DNA from: a virus
DNA length: 36,443 nt
IMG/VR virus record: IMGVR_UViG_3300006810_000150
Location: 1-36,443 of that record
Reading direction: 5' to 3' (one strand)
The position numbers were made by a program, and so were the translations under genes. The notes below the pieces were generated by a model. It searched no databases and was not told the origin of the DNA. It saw nothing but the letters and a program-made list of their open reading frames with translations. Below, piece by piece: positions 1 through 7,514 of the stretch. Each line of letters begins with the position of its first letter. The first letter of the stretch is position 1.

Positions 1-28
1 TAGTACACTATAGAACTAAATCTGTCAA
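1..28 (-). promoter_or_regulatory. Possible sigma70-type promoter at the window edge
   Basis: On the minus strand a perfect TTGACA lies at 23-28, just beyond the terminator at 32-57. A 17-base spacer would put the -10 element at the very edge of the window, where only TACTA is visible. It would start a new transcript leading left out of the window. The -10 match is weak and cut off, so this is tentative. Confidence 0.3.
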
Positions 29-31
29 ACG

Positions 32-57
32 AAAAAACGCCCTTTCAGGCGTTTTTT
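32..57. terminator. Bidirectional rho-independent terminator
   Basis: Six A residues, the arm CGCC, a six-base loop, the arm GGCG and six T residues form a perfect hairpin that works as a terminator on either strand. It sits 38 bases past the stop codon of the deformylase gene, so it most likely ends the minus-strand recombination operon. Confidence 0.8.
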
Positions 58-61
58 GTAT

Positions 62-69
62 TATTTATG
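62..69 (-). promoter_or_regulatory. Late-promoter-like CATAAATA
   Basis: On the minus strand this octamer differs by one base from the T4 late promoter TATAAATA. It lies between the deformylase stop and the terminator, so a transcript started here would run straight into the hairpin. It may be fortuitous. Confidence 0.2.
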
Positions 70-94
70 AAATGTGTGACATTTTTGCAACATA

Positions 95-604
95 CTATCG
101 CGCAATCCGTGACGCACGTTTCCTAACCTTCGTTGCCCTCTTCTGTGCCATATCGAGTTTCAATCTACTGACACGGCGAGTGAAATTGGTGCCTTCCATG
201 TGGTCGTATTCATGTTGGAAGATACGAGCCTCAAGTCCATGCATCGTACACTGAACATGTTCTCCTGTCTCATCCTCAAAACTACACACGATACCCTCTG
301 GTCGTTCTACGAGTAACCAGACACCAGGCCAAGTCAGACAACCCTCATCCATCTTGATTGTTTCCTTGGAATACTCTGTGATGAATGGATTGAAGCAGGC
401 GATAATCTCTTTCTCCTTCACATCGGAATACATCACGAAGGCACGTTCAGAAATACCCACCTGATTCGCAGAGAGTCCAACTCCGTTGTTTCTCTCCATG
501 CAGGCAATCAAATCATCCTTTAGTTTCTGTCTATCCAAGTCTTCACTGCAAACGTTAAGTCTCTGACGCAGTGAAAGGTCATTATTTGGTAGTAGTTCCA
601 TCAT
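95..604 (-). CDS. def: Peptide deformylase
   Basis: This 169-residue protein has all three metal-site motifs of peptide deformylase: GVGLSANQ at residues 41-48, EGCL at 87-90 with the cysteine ligand, and HEYDH at 131-135 with the two histidine ligands and the catalytic glutamate. The enzyme removes the formyl group from the N-terminal methionine of new proteins in the cytoplasm. Deformylases are known in other marine T4-like phages. It is about the usual size for the family. The start overlaps the stop of the upstream methylase-like gene as ATGA, and a second ATG follows directly, so the start may be at 604 or 601. It is the last gene of the 55-47-46 operon before the terminator. Confidence 0.93.
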   Translation of the reverse strand: MMELLPNNDLSLRQRLNVCSEDLDRQKLKDDLIACMERNNGVGLSANQVGISERAFVMYSDVKEKEIIACFNPFITEYSKETIKMDEGCLTWPGVWLLVERPEGIVCSFEDETGEHVQCTMHGLEARIFQHEYDHMEGTNFTRRVSRLKLDMAQKRATKVRKRASRIAR

Positions 605-1122
605 GTTCTCCCATGAAAAATAGTGGCGTAATTCGTATTTGTTTCAAATCTATACCAAGCACAATTGTCTTTGCCTGTCATATTACCAAACCATTTGATT
701 CGTCCAACACTCACAATATTCGAACAGTACTTTATATATTCAGACGATTGTTTGGTGTGCATCCAATCTGCGTCAAACAATAACCATGTGGTCCTCAGTG
801 ACACAAAGTGTTCAATCATTGGGTGCAGTAGTTTTCTATCCCAAGGTGGATTTGTAATAATGAAGTCCGACTCGTATACTTCTTTCTCACCAATATCAGT
901 ATAATTGTTTCTTGCGATACCATGTAACTGTGGTTCGATATCACTCGCCCACATGCAAGTGCCACCAAAGTGTTCTAGGTGTCTGCACAATTGTCCATCA
1001 CCAGCACAAGGTTCTGCAAACGTGAACCCCTTTGGTAAATGGTCGATTAGAGGTTCTACTGCCGCAAATGGTGTGGGGTAGAAGTCTCTAGGTTTTCTTT
1101 CAAAGTCTGAACGTTTACCCAT
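601..1122 (-). CDS. DNA adenine methylase-like SAM methyltransferase
   Basis: The 173-residue protein shows the SAM-binding motif EPCAGDG at residues 37-43 and the catalytic NPPW at 91-94, the pattern of amino-methyltransferases that act on adenine in DNA. The phrase DFYPTP near the N terminus is typical of phage members of this group. I chose the ATG at 1122, which overlaps the end of gene 46 by 8 bases; the reading frame stays open further upstream inside gene 46, but the motif spacing does not need that extension. It may mark phage DNA or protect it from restriction. A BglII-type endonuclease homologue lies one gene upstream, though nothing shows that the two form a pair. The target base and site are unknown. 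Confidence 0.75.
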   Translation of the reverse strand: MGKRSDFERKPRDFYPTPFAAVEPLIDHLPKGFTFAEPCAGDGQLCRHLEHFGGTCMWASDIEPQLHGIARNNYTDIGEKEVYESDFIITNPPWDRKLLHPMIEHFVSLRTTWLLFDADWMHTKQSSEYIKYCSNIVSVGRIKWFGNMTGKDNCAWYRFETNTNYATIFHGRT

Positions 1123-2827
1123 TTGATATATGACTGAAGTTTTTGATCTTCTCAAATCTAATAGTGCTTCGGAACTTGTCTGCAAGTGCATCCTGTTTGT
1201 GACTGATCACAAACACGTTCTCATCACCAAGTGTGTTTAGAATCTTTAGGAACTCATCTGTTCCCGTGCCGTCCAAAGAACTATCGAAGATTTCATCAAG
1301 TATCAACAGGTTCGTATTTGTACTGTTCTTCATCTTTGCAACGGCTCTCCAAGTAAAGAGTAGTGCAAGGTCGATACGCATCTTCTCACCTTCGGAGAAT
1401 GATGCATAGGTAAACTCATCCCGATACCGTGACTTGATAGTTTCGTTGAAGTTCTCATCCAGTGTGAAGTTCACATAGAACTCCATCGAAGTTAGGTAAG
1501 TGTTGATGAGTTTGTTCATGATAGGAAGATACTGTTTGATAATCTTTGTCTTGATACCACTATCCTGTAGCATGTTACGAACTGCATCAGAATACGTCTG
1601 GTCTTCACGCAACTTACTTCTCTGTTCGTCAAGTCCTTTCATCTTTTTGTTTAGACGTTTCAACTTATCATAGTCAGACTTACTCAATTCTTCATCTGCA
1701 AGTTGTGCGACCTCTGTAGATAGTGTGGCATTGAACTTCTCTAGTTGCACGATAGATTGATTATTCTTTGCAACCTGTACTTCGTTCTCTCGTATCTTCT
1801 CTACAATGTCATTGATAACACTCTGTCGATTCTTTGCCTCTGAAATCTTGTCCTCAAGTTCTTCCAATGCAGAAGAGAACTTGTTCACCTCAACCATCTT
1901 GTCTTCAATCATACCAGACTTGAACGCCTCATCAATGTGTTGCTGACAGGTGGGGCAGTCTTCGTTGTTCTCAAAGAACGATACCACACTAGAGTGTGAC
2001 TTGTGTTTCTCACGAAGAGTGGACTTCAGATTATTCAACTTACTCATCGTTGTGACAATCTTATCCTTGTCTGCAATCTCTGTGAGCCAGTTGTCCTTCT
2101 GTTGATTTAGTTTCTCATTCTCAGAGTTACGACTGAATACTTCTTCCTCATTACTTGAAATCAGAAGTGTCTTCTCTTCAATCAACTTGTCCTTATTCTG
2201 TTTCACCTCAGAGATATACTTCTCCTGTAGAGAAATCTTCTCTCTGTTTAGTTCGATGTTGTAGTCCATCTCTCGTATGTCTTCAGAGATGGTCTTCATT
2301 CTCTGTTTGACCAACAGGTTCATCAGTGAGAAGATTTGGATGTCAAGGATTTCCTCAACAACCTCACGGCGGTGCTTTGCCTTCAGCTGCATGAAAGGAA
2401 TGAACGTCGAAGAACCGAGAATAACAACCTGTGTGAAACTCTGGTAGTTCAACTTTAGGATTTGCTGCTCTAGGTACTTCTGATAATCACGGGAATTCGC
2501 ATCCTGATTGTACATCTTACCATTGATGTAAATCTCAAACTTATTTGGTTTGATACCACGAATAACCTTGATTTCTTTCTTACCGATATTGAACTCTACC
2601 TCTACTTCGCAATTACCGTTATTAATTGAGTTAAGTAGTTGGGGTTTATTGATATTGCGAAAAGGCTTACCAAACAAACCAAAACATAGAGCATCAAGAA
2701 TAGTAGACTTACCCGCACCGTTCTCTCCAATAATGAGTGTAGTAGAACTTCTGTCTAACTGTATCTCTGTAAAATTATTACCTGTGGATAGGAAGTTTCG
2801 CCAACGTACATATTTAAAATGAATCAT
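1115..2827 (-). CDS. 46: gp46 recombination endonuclease subunit (SbcC/Rad50-like)
   Basis: This 570-residue ABC-type ATPase has Walker A GENGAGKS at residues 34-41, a long coiled coil interrupted by a zinc hook CPTC at 291-294, the signature FSEGEK at 477-482 and Walker B LLILDE near 507-512. With gp47 it forms the phage Mre11-Rad50-type complex that processes double-strand ends for recombination-dependent replication. The length is close to T4 gp46. The start ATG overlaps the stop of the endonuclease-like gene by 4 bases, so the two are translationally coupled. In most relatives gp46 and gp47 are near neighbours; here one extra gene separates them. Confidence 0.96.
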   Translation of the reverse strand: MIHFKYVRWRNFLSTGNNFTEIQLDRSSTTLIIGENGAGKSTILDALCFGLFGKPFRNINKPQLLNSINNGNCEVEVEFNIGKKEIKVIRGIKPNKFEIYINGKMYNQDANSRDYQKYLEQQILKLNYQSFTQVVILGSSTFIPFMQLKAKHRREVVEEILDIQIFSLMNLLVKQRMKTISEDIREMDYNIELNREKISLQEKYISEVKQNKDKLIEEKTLLISSNEEEVFSRNSENEKLNQQKDNWLTEIADKDKIVTTMSKLNNLKSTLREKHKSHSSVVSFFENNEDCPTCQQHIDEAFKSGMIEDKMVEVNKFSSALEELEDKISEAKNRQSVINDIVEKIRENEVQVAKNNQSIVQLEKFNATLSTEVAQLADEELSKSDYDKLKRLNKKMKGLDEQRSKLREDQTYSDAVRNMLQDSGIKTKIIKQYLPIMNKLINTYLTSMEFYVNFTLDENFNETIKSRYRDEFTYASFSEGEKMRIDLALLFTWRAVAKMKNSTNTNLLILDEIFDSSLDGTGTDEFLKILNTLGDENVFVISHKQDALADKFRSTIRFEKIKNFSHISNG

Positions 2828-3345
2828 ATTGGTAAAACACCCCTTTCTAGAGGTTTCTCATTTTTTAAATTAATTCCAAACAAACAGACAGGAAAATCAA
2901 TGTTCATTCTATTAATACTTCTCATAACGGATGGAAAAGACGGCACACCAGATGACATATTTTTTGCTAAATTCTTAGATGGGATGACTTCAACACCTAA
3001 GTCAATAATATCATTTTCATAACATACCTTAAATTTTGCAAACAAATCATATATAACAAAAGCATATTTTCCAAATTGAATTTCAATTCCAACACGATCT
3101 TTATAAAAATCTACTTCACATTCATCTCCAAAAGGTTTTAGTGAGACATATCCATTTTTATTAAATATATTTTTATAACCTTCATTTATTGATTTTGGAG
3201 AAACTAATTCTCTACCTTTTGATTTTAATTCAAGAGATTTCTTGAAATAAAAGTGTGAAGATAAATCTGTTTCAAGAAAAGATATAATTTTTGAAAGTTT
3301 AATATTCTTATCACAATTTATTAATTCTATATTTTCAATAATCAT
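2824..3345 (-). CDS. BglII-family restriction endonuclease homologue
   Basis: This 173-residue protein resembles the BglII/BstYI family of type II restriction endonucleases. The core around residues 76-105 contains D79, E88 and Q90, giving D-x8-E-x-Q. That matches the D84, E93, Q95 spacing I recall for the BglII active site, and N64 falls where BglII has N69. The hydrophobic strand and helix after it (FGKYAFVIYDLFAKF) fit the family. The gene sits exactly between genes 47 and 46, overlapping each by 4 bases. Sampled lines are 22-23% G+C, against 45% in a line of gene 47, which suggests recent transfer. It could be a mobile free-standing endonuclease, a domesticated nuclease or an anti-host weapon. 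The activity is inferred from motifs only. Confidence 0.7.
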   Translation of the reverse strand: MIIENIELINCDKNIKLSKIISFLETDLSSHFYFKKSLELKSKGRELVSPKSINEGYKNIFNKNGYVSLKPFGDECEVDFYKDRVGIEIQFGKYAFVIYDLFAKFKVCYENDIIDLGVEVIPSKNLAKNMSSGVPSFPSVMRSINRMNIDFPVCLFGINLKNEKPLERGVLPI

Positions 3346-4397
3346 ATTTCTAAATCTTGGGCCTCTGTATAAAGTGACCGCATCGTATTTTTCAATCGGT
3401 CCTTGCTCAGTGTAACGTCCAGTTCATCTATATATTTCTCTAGCAGAGTCATCGTGTCCTCTGTGTTCTCAACAATGTCATCTGATACATTCTCTGCATC
3501 CAGTTCAGAGAAGTCCTCTACAATCTTCACCTCATGTGCGTCAGCCTGTAGGAGTTTGTCTACAAACTTATCGAACTGGTAAAGGTCTTTCTTGTTTACC
3601 ACAATTACCTTTACATACATGTCCTTGAACTTGGACATGTCGTAGTCTGTGTAATCCGTTGTAGTGTCGTCGTAGTAAACCTTCTCAAACAGATGGTATG
3701 GATTTACGATACGTTCTAACTCTCTCGTCTCTGTATCGAAGATATGAAAACCTCTAGGGTCTTCAAAATCGCTCCAGTAAATTTCGTATGGTGTGCCGAG
3801 ATAATAGATTTGTCCATCGTCTGACTTGTGATGAAAGTGTCCACTCATCACGATATCAAATCTACGAAACAGTTCCTTATCGTATGCACCATCGGCAAAG
3901 TGACCTTTGTGCATCTGAAATCCATTTACCTCAAGATGTCCCATTGCAATCTGTGCAGGGGACTTACTCAGTGCAGACATAGACTCTTCGTAGTTGTTTG
4001 CATTGATCCAAGGAATGAACTGAATAGGAACACCATCGAACTCTACAACCTCTGGGCCTGTGTAGATGTTGCACCTGTCTCTACCGACAAGTTCTTCCAT
4101 AGAGTTTACTTCGTTTGTGTTCTTGTAGTAGGTATCATGATTGCCAATGATAATGTGTAAGTCGATACCCAACTCTGCAAAGCGATTGATGAACCGATTA
4201 CGGAAATCATTGGCAATTTTGAAACTGATAAACTTACGTCTATCAACTACATCCCCAAGATGCACACACGTTTTGATACCTCTCTTTTCCAACTCTGGAA
4301 AAAAGATATTATCATAAAACTTATAGAAGTATTCATTCACATTCTGGTTATCGTTACGAGCACCAAAATGTGTGTCAGTCACAAGTGCGATTTTCAA
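3342..4397 (-). CDS. 47: gp47 recombination endonuclease subunit (SbcD/Mre11-like)
   Basis: The 351-residue protein is a calcineurin-type metallophosphatase nuclease with motifs DTH at residues 8-10, GDVVDRR at 48-54, GNHD at 85-88, GHLE at 153-156 and GHFHHK at 186-191. It is the nuclease partner of gp46. The start is a TTG directly after the TAA stop of gene 55 and in the same frame. No other start fits, because the first motif begins at residue 8. An AGAGG sequence about 10 bases upstream, within gene 55, can serve as ribosome binding site. The length matches T4 gp47. Confidence 0.95.
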   Translation of the reverse strand: MKIALVTDTHFGARNDNQNVNEYFYKFYDNIFFPELEKRGIKTCVHLGDVVDRRKFISFKIANDFRNRFINRFAELGIDLHIIIGNHDTYYKNTNEVNSMEELVGRDRCNIYTGPEVVEFDGVPIQFIPWINANNYEESMSALSKSPAQIAMGHLEVNGFQMHKGHFADGAYDKELFRRFDIVMSGHFHHKSDDGQIYYLGTPYEIYWSDFEDPRGFHIFDTETRELERIVNPYHLFEKVYYDDTTTDYTDYDMSKFKDMYVKVIVVNKKDLYQFDKFVDKLLQADAHEVKIVEDFSELDAENVSDDIVENTEDTMTLLEKYIDELDVTLSKDRLKNTMRSLYTEAQDLEI

Positions 4398-4979
4398 TTA
4401 ATCGTATCCTCTAACTGCATCTGTTTCATCCTCATCCATAAAACGCTCTAGACCATTCTTTGTTGTTGACTTCTTCTTTTCTTCTGTCTTTTTATTCTTT
4501 GGTTTGTAGACATCTTCATTAGGAAGATTTTCTATCGCAAAAGAATATGGAATACTGTAAGACCTATCATCGTAGGTCATTGTGGTCCATGACTGATGGT
4601 CTGTCTCTTCAACAATCTTGTTCTTGACATGGGTTTGCTTTTTCTCTTTTTGAATTCTACGCAAAAATGCGTAGTAGATAATTTGGGTGAAGTATGTGAA
4701 AGGATTCTTTGACTTCTCTGGATTGAAGTTTGAAGCATACTGTAGGCAGTTTTCGATGCCATCTGAAATCATCTCATCTTTGTAAGTATAATTAATAAAA
4801 TTAGGACGATAGGAAAGGTGCGTTGCAATCTTTAGAAAACACTCACCGATATAATTCGTAACAGGTGGTCTGTCTTCTCCTGCCTCTTCTGCAAGAGCAC
4901 ACTTCTCTTTCCACTCAACCATTGCTTGGAGAAACACCTTATTATCTACATAATGTTCACCCTTTTGACGTTTAGCCAT
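4398..4979 (-). CDS. 55: gp55 sigma factor for late transcription
   Basis: The 193-residue protein matches T4 gp55, the minimal sigma factor that directs host RNA polymerase to TATAAATA late promoters. The diagnostic part is the sigma region-2-like core at about residues 65-115, including NPFTYFTQIIYYAFLRRIQ. The C-terminal third is lysine-rich and acidic, where T4 gp55 carries its clamp-binding tail. The ribosome binding site AAGGAG lies 5-6 bases before the ATG, and a good sigma70-type promoter lies at 5007-5035. Its presence agrees with the late promoters found elsewhere in this window. Confidence 0.93.
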   Translation of the reverse strand: MAKRQKGEHYVDNKVFLQAMVEWKEKCALAEEAGEDRPPVTNYIGECFLKIATHLSYRPNFINYTYKDEMISDGIENCLQYASNFNPEKSKNPFTYFTQIIYYAFLRRIQKEKKQTHVKNKIVEETDHQSWTTMTYDDRSYSIPYSFAIENLPNEDVYKPKNKKTEEKKKSTTKNGLERFMDEDETDAVRGYD

Positions 4980-5006
4980 AATTACTCCTTAACTAAAACT
5001 TTCACT

Positions 5007-5035
5007 ACAATAACATATGAGTTATTATTTGTCAA
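5007..5035 (-). promoter_or_regulatory. Sigma70-type promoter for gene 55
   Basis: On the minus strand TTGACA (5030-5035) is followed after exactly 17 bases by TATTGT (5007-5012). Transcription would start near 5000, giving a short leader before the ribosome binding site of gene 55. The -35 arm is part of an inverted repeat shared with a divergent promoter. Confidence 0.65.
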
Positions 5036-5055
5036 GTACCCTAAGTGACTTGACA
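5030..5055. repeat. Inverted repeat joining two divergent promoters
   Basis: TGTCAAGT at 5030-5037 and ACTTGACA at 5048-5055 are perfect 8-base inverted arms separated by 10 bases. Each arm contains the -35 hexamer of one of two divergent promoters. The symmetry could be an operator for a dimeric regulator or simply the outcome of back-to-back -35 elements. Confidence 0.6.
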
Positions 5056-5077
5056 TTATCGAAAAAATCAGTATAAT
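5050..5077 (+). promoter_or_regulatory. Consensus sigma70 promoter pointing antisense
   Basis: On the plus strand TTGACA (5050-5055) and TATAAT (5072-5077) are both perfect consensus hexamers with a 16-base spacer. It points into the 3' end of the minus-strand genes at 5094-7015, and no plus-strand gene follows. It could make an antisense RNA over the uvsW operon. Confidence 0.55.
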
Positions 5078-5093
5078 AGACTATGTTGAGTCT

Positions 5094-5489
5094 TCAGTGA
5101 TATACTTTATATTCACTATTATCTAGTTCTTCTAGAAGTTCGCTGTATTCTTCTTGCTCGATTTCTTCTAGTTCCTCATGGGTGGGCTCTTCATGTATCC
5201 ATTCATCGTGAGCCTGCAAACACTTTTCATAATAAACGGATAATCCGGCAGAAGCATTTGCGGTGAGGATAATTTTTGATTTTTCAATTTCAAAATATTT
5301 TTGTTCTGTGAAGGGTTGTACCCATCGAGTCAATGCAAGTGATTCAGACAGTCCATCTCTTCTCATGCGAGGAATCACATTCATAAGCAAAGGATTACAA
5401 ATCTCATAATGTGCGCCATGATCAGTTACTTCACAGATGATGTTTTCACCACTGACTAACTTTACGATCTTGTATTCTGAGTTTATCAT
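5094..5489 (-). CDS. Conserved phage protein with acidic tail, unknown function
   Basis: I do not recognise a named family with confidence. The 131-residue protein begins with a beta-rich part (KIVKLVSGENIICEV and following), reminiscent of small Sm-like barrels predicted in marine T4-like phages. It ends in a strongly acidic tail from about residue 96, with many glutamates. The ATG overlaps the stop of uvsW by 4 bases, so it is translationally coupled to that helicase. The coupling suggests a role in DNA or RNA transactions, but that is inference. The ATG is supported by this overlap. Confidence 0.7.
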   Translation of the reverse strand: MINSEYKIVKLVSGENIICEVTDHGAHYEICNPLLMNVIPRMRRDGLSESLALTRWVQPFTEQKYFEIEKSKIILTANASAGLSVYYEKCLQAHDEWIHEEPTHEELEEIEQEEYSELLEELDNSEYKVYH

Positions 5490-6961
5490 TTGAGTTTTAC
5501 CTTGCTGATTTCATAATCAAACTGTTCACTGTTGTAAATATTTAGTCGTTCTGTAAAATGGTTTAACGTGAAGTTGGGTTGATTACGAAATGTCATATCA
5601 TCAGCAATATCAAAAATCAAAACGGAATCTTTATTTTCCCCCTTACGCAAACCTCGGCCGATTGATTGCAGGACTCTAATTTTACTTTTCGAAGGGGAAG
5701 CGAGCACGATGTTGTTGATATTGCGAATATTGACACCAGTACTAAAAGTCCCGTAACTCGCAATAGTGATAGAGTTCTTTTCATTTTCAACGACAGCCCG
5801 AATGTGTTCTCTTTCTTCGGTACTAGTACTACCGTAGATAAAGAATATCTTTCTCATTTTATCGTCAAAGAAACCATTATCTCTGGCATCAATTACTTTG
5901 TCGTATAACAGTTGTCCTTGATTTTCTACCAACTGAAATAGACAAAGTGTGTTGCCTGGAATGTGAAAAAGAAGATTACTGATAAACTCATTGCGTATTT
6001 CAGATGTGCCAAGATACTTCAGTTCATCTGCATATGTCATTCTCTCACGGATGTTTGGGTGTTTGAGAACTAGACATTTTATCTTTAAGTCTGCCAGTGA
6101 CTTATTATCCATCAACTCCTTCGTTGTCGTAACTCGTTCTACAGGACCAAACAATCCCTCCAACACAAGTCTATGTGTCTCTGTCCCATCAAGTGTTCCT
6201 GTAAAACCAAAACGATGCTTACAACTATGTAGTTTACTCATAATCCCTGTGAGTGACTTTGCCTTAAATAAGTGCGCCTCGTCACCAATCACACAACCGA
6301 AATCATCAAAGTATTTCTTTGGCATCTTGTATAGAGATTGCCAAGTTGATATCACAACATCCTTTGTAACTTTTGTATCATGTCCCTGATAAACTCTTTG
6401 ACAGTATGTGCCTGGTGACCATCCATAATCTTCGAAGTCACTATACATCTGTTCTACCAGTGAGGTTGTAGGAACAAGAATGAGTGTCTTGAGTCCTGCC
6501 ATGTGGTAGTAACGAACCAGTGAGTAGATTATAAGTGATTTACCAGAAGCAGTAGGACTAAGAATAAGGGCACGATCATTTCCCACGGCATGAGAGAAAG
6601 CCTGAATCTGATAATCTCGCACCTTGATGGATTTTCCTTGCGACCTTGGTTTGAGACTTTTGATAAAACCTCTTGCAACTGAATCCACAACATTCCGCTC
6701 ATTTTTTACTCCCTCTTCTAATTCGTATGATACATTGTTATCATCACAATACTTCGTGATGTAGTCAAGTAGTCCAACGTATATCTCACCATTTGCGGGT
6801 GAGAACAATCTTATCTTACCATCCCAAATACGTTTGCGATACATGGGCATGAACTTTGCACCAGGCACTTCAAAGGTAAAGAATTCTGTGAGTTCACGCC
6901 TTGTGGACTCAGACATGTCTTCCAGTATTAGATATACTTCATTTTTTTTAGATATACGCAT
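5486..6961 (-). CDS. uvsW: UvsW RNA-DNA and DNA-DNA helicase
   Basis: This superfamily 2 helicase of 491 residues has Walker A SPTASGKS at about 135-142, a DEAH box at about 227-230 and the helicase C-terminal motifs including QSIGRGLRKG. The N-terminal domain contains FMPMYRKRIWDGKIRLF, matching the DNA-binding domain of T4 UvsW. UvsW unwinds R-loops and branched DNA and switches replication from origin to recombination mode. The ATG at 6961 gives the N terminus expected from T4. The open frame further upstream starts with TTG inside the preceding gene. The start overlaps the upstream oxygenase gene by 14 bases. Confidence 0.95.
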   Translation of the reverse strand: MRISKKNEVYLILEDMSESTRRELTEFFTFEVPGAKFMPMYRKRIWDGKIRLFSPANGEIYVGLLDYITKYCDDNNVSYELEEGVKNERNVVDSVARGFIKSLKPRSQGKSIKVRDYQIQAFSHAVGNDRALILSPTASGKSLIIYSLVRYYHMAGLKTLILVPTTSLVEQMYSDFEDYGWSPGTYCQRVYQGHDTKVTKDVVISTWQSLYKMPKKYFDDFGCVIGDEAHLFKAKSLTGIMSKLHSCKHRFGFTGTLDGTETHRLVLEGLFGPVERVTTTKELMDNKSLADLKIKCLVLKHPNIRERMTYADELKYLGTSEIRNEFISNLLFHIPGNTLCLFQLVENQGQLLYDKVIDARDNGFFDDKMRKIFFIYGSTSTEEREHIRAVVENEKNSITIASYGTFSTGVNIRNINNIVLASPSKSKIRVLQSIGRGLRKGENKDSVLIFDIADDMTFRNQPNFTLNHFTERLNIYNSEQFDYEISKVKLK

Positions 6962-7514
6962 TTTGTAGTGTTCGAGGTTCACCGTAGTGTCCTCTAACCA
7001 ATATGTTCCATGCAATACTTATGCGTTCATTTGGAGTGGGTGGAACCCAATGCATGAGCCATGATGGAAAGAATAATGCAGTGTCTACAACAGAGTTAAA
7101 CTGCAACATACTAGAGTTGTCCCAATCTGGTGTGTTTCTGGGTTTGAAGATTGTTGCAGATGGTCTGGGGTCAAAGAACTGAATAGGAGCACCACTCTGT
7201 AGATAATAGACGCCAGATAGAACGTTATTAGAGTGAGTGTGTGGTGGGTGCGAGTTTCCCTCTGAAAGAAGGTTTCCCCACATATTAGTAATCTCTACGT
7301 CCTCAAACTCGTATCCGCTGTTTGTCAGAATAGTCTTTGATGTCTCTATAATCTTTTCTGCCAGAGGACGGAAATAAGACATGGTATGAAAGTCATCCCC
7401 CTTTCCACCATTCTTGACATAAATCAACATATTCTTCTGGTCAAAAGTACTAATATTCATTTTGACTTCATGAATAGATGTAGGAAAACACTTGTATGTT
7501 TTTACATCAACCAC
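6948..7514 (-). CDS. 2OG-Fe(II) oxygenase, TIGR02466-like
   Basis: The protein resembles the TIGR02466 group of putative 2-oxoglutarate/iron dioxygenases. It starts with CFPTSI and carries HTH in HPPHTHS (H92 and H94), then the distal histidine in FPSWLMHW (H155) and an arginine in NERISIAWN (R164) that can bind 2-oxoglutarate. I chose GTG at 7514, because GGAG lies 9 bases upstream and the conserved CFPTSI follows at once; TTG at 7529 is the alternative. It overlaps the next oxygenase gene upstream and uvsW downstream. Such oxygenases are frequent in marine T4-like phages, but their substrate is unknown. A virion protein or nucleic acid is possible. Confidence 0.8.
   Translation of the reverse strand: MVDVKTYKCFPTSIHEVKMNISTFDQKNMLIYVKNGGKGDDFHTMSYFRPLAEKIIETSKTILTNSGYEFEDVEITNMWGNLLSEGNSHPPHTHSNNVLSGVYYLQSGAPIQFFDPRPSATIFKPRNTPDWDNSSMLQFNSVVDTALFFPSWLMHWVPPTPNERISIAWNILVRGHYGEPRTLQNAYI

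Noticed and set aside
5096-5117. Hairpin at the end of the gene at 5094-5489 as a terminator
   Set aside because: AGTGATATA and TATATTCACT pair with a bulge, but no U run follows on the minus strand and part of it is coding.
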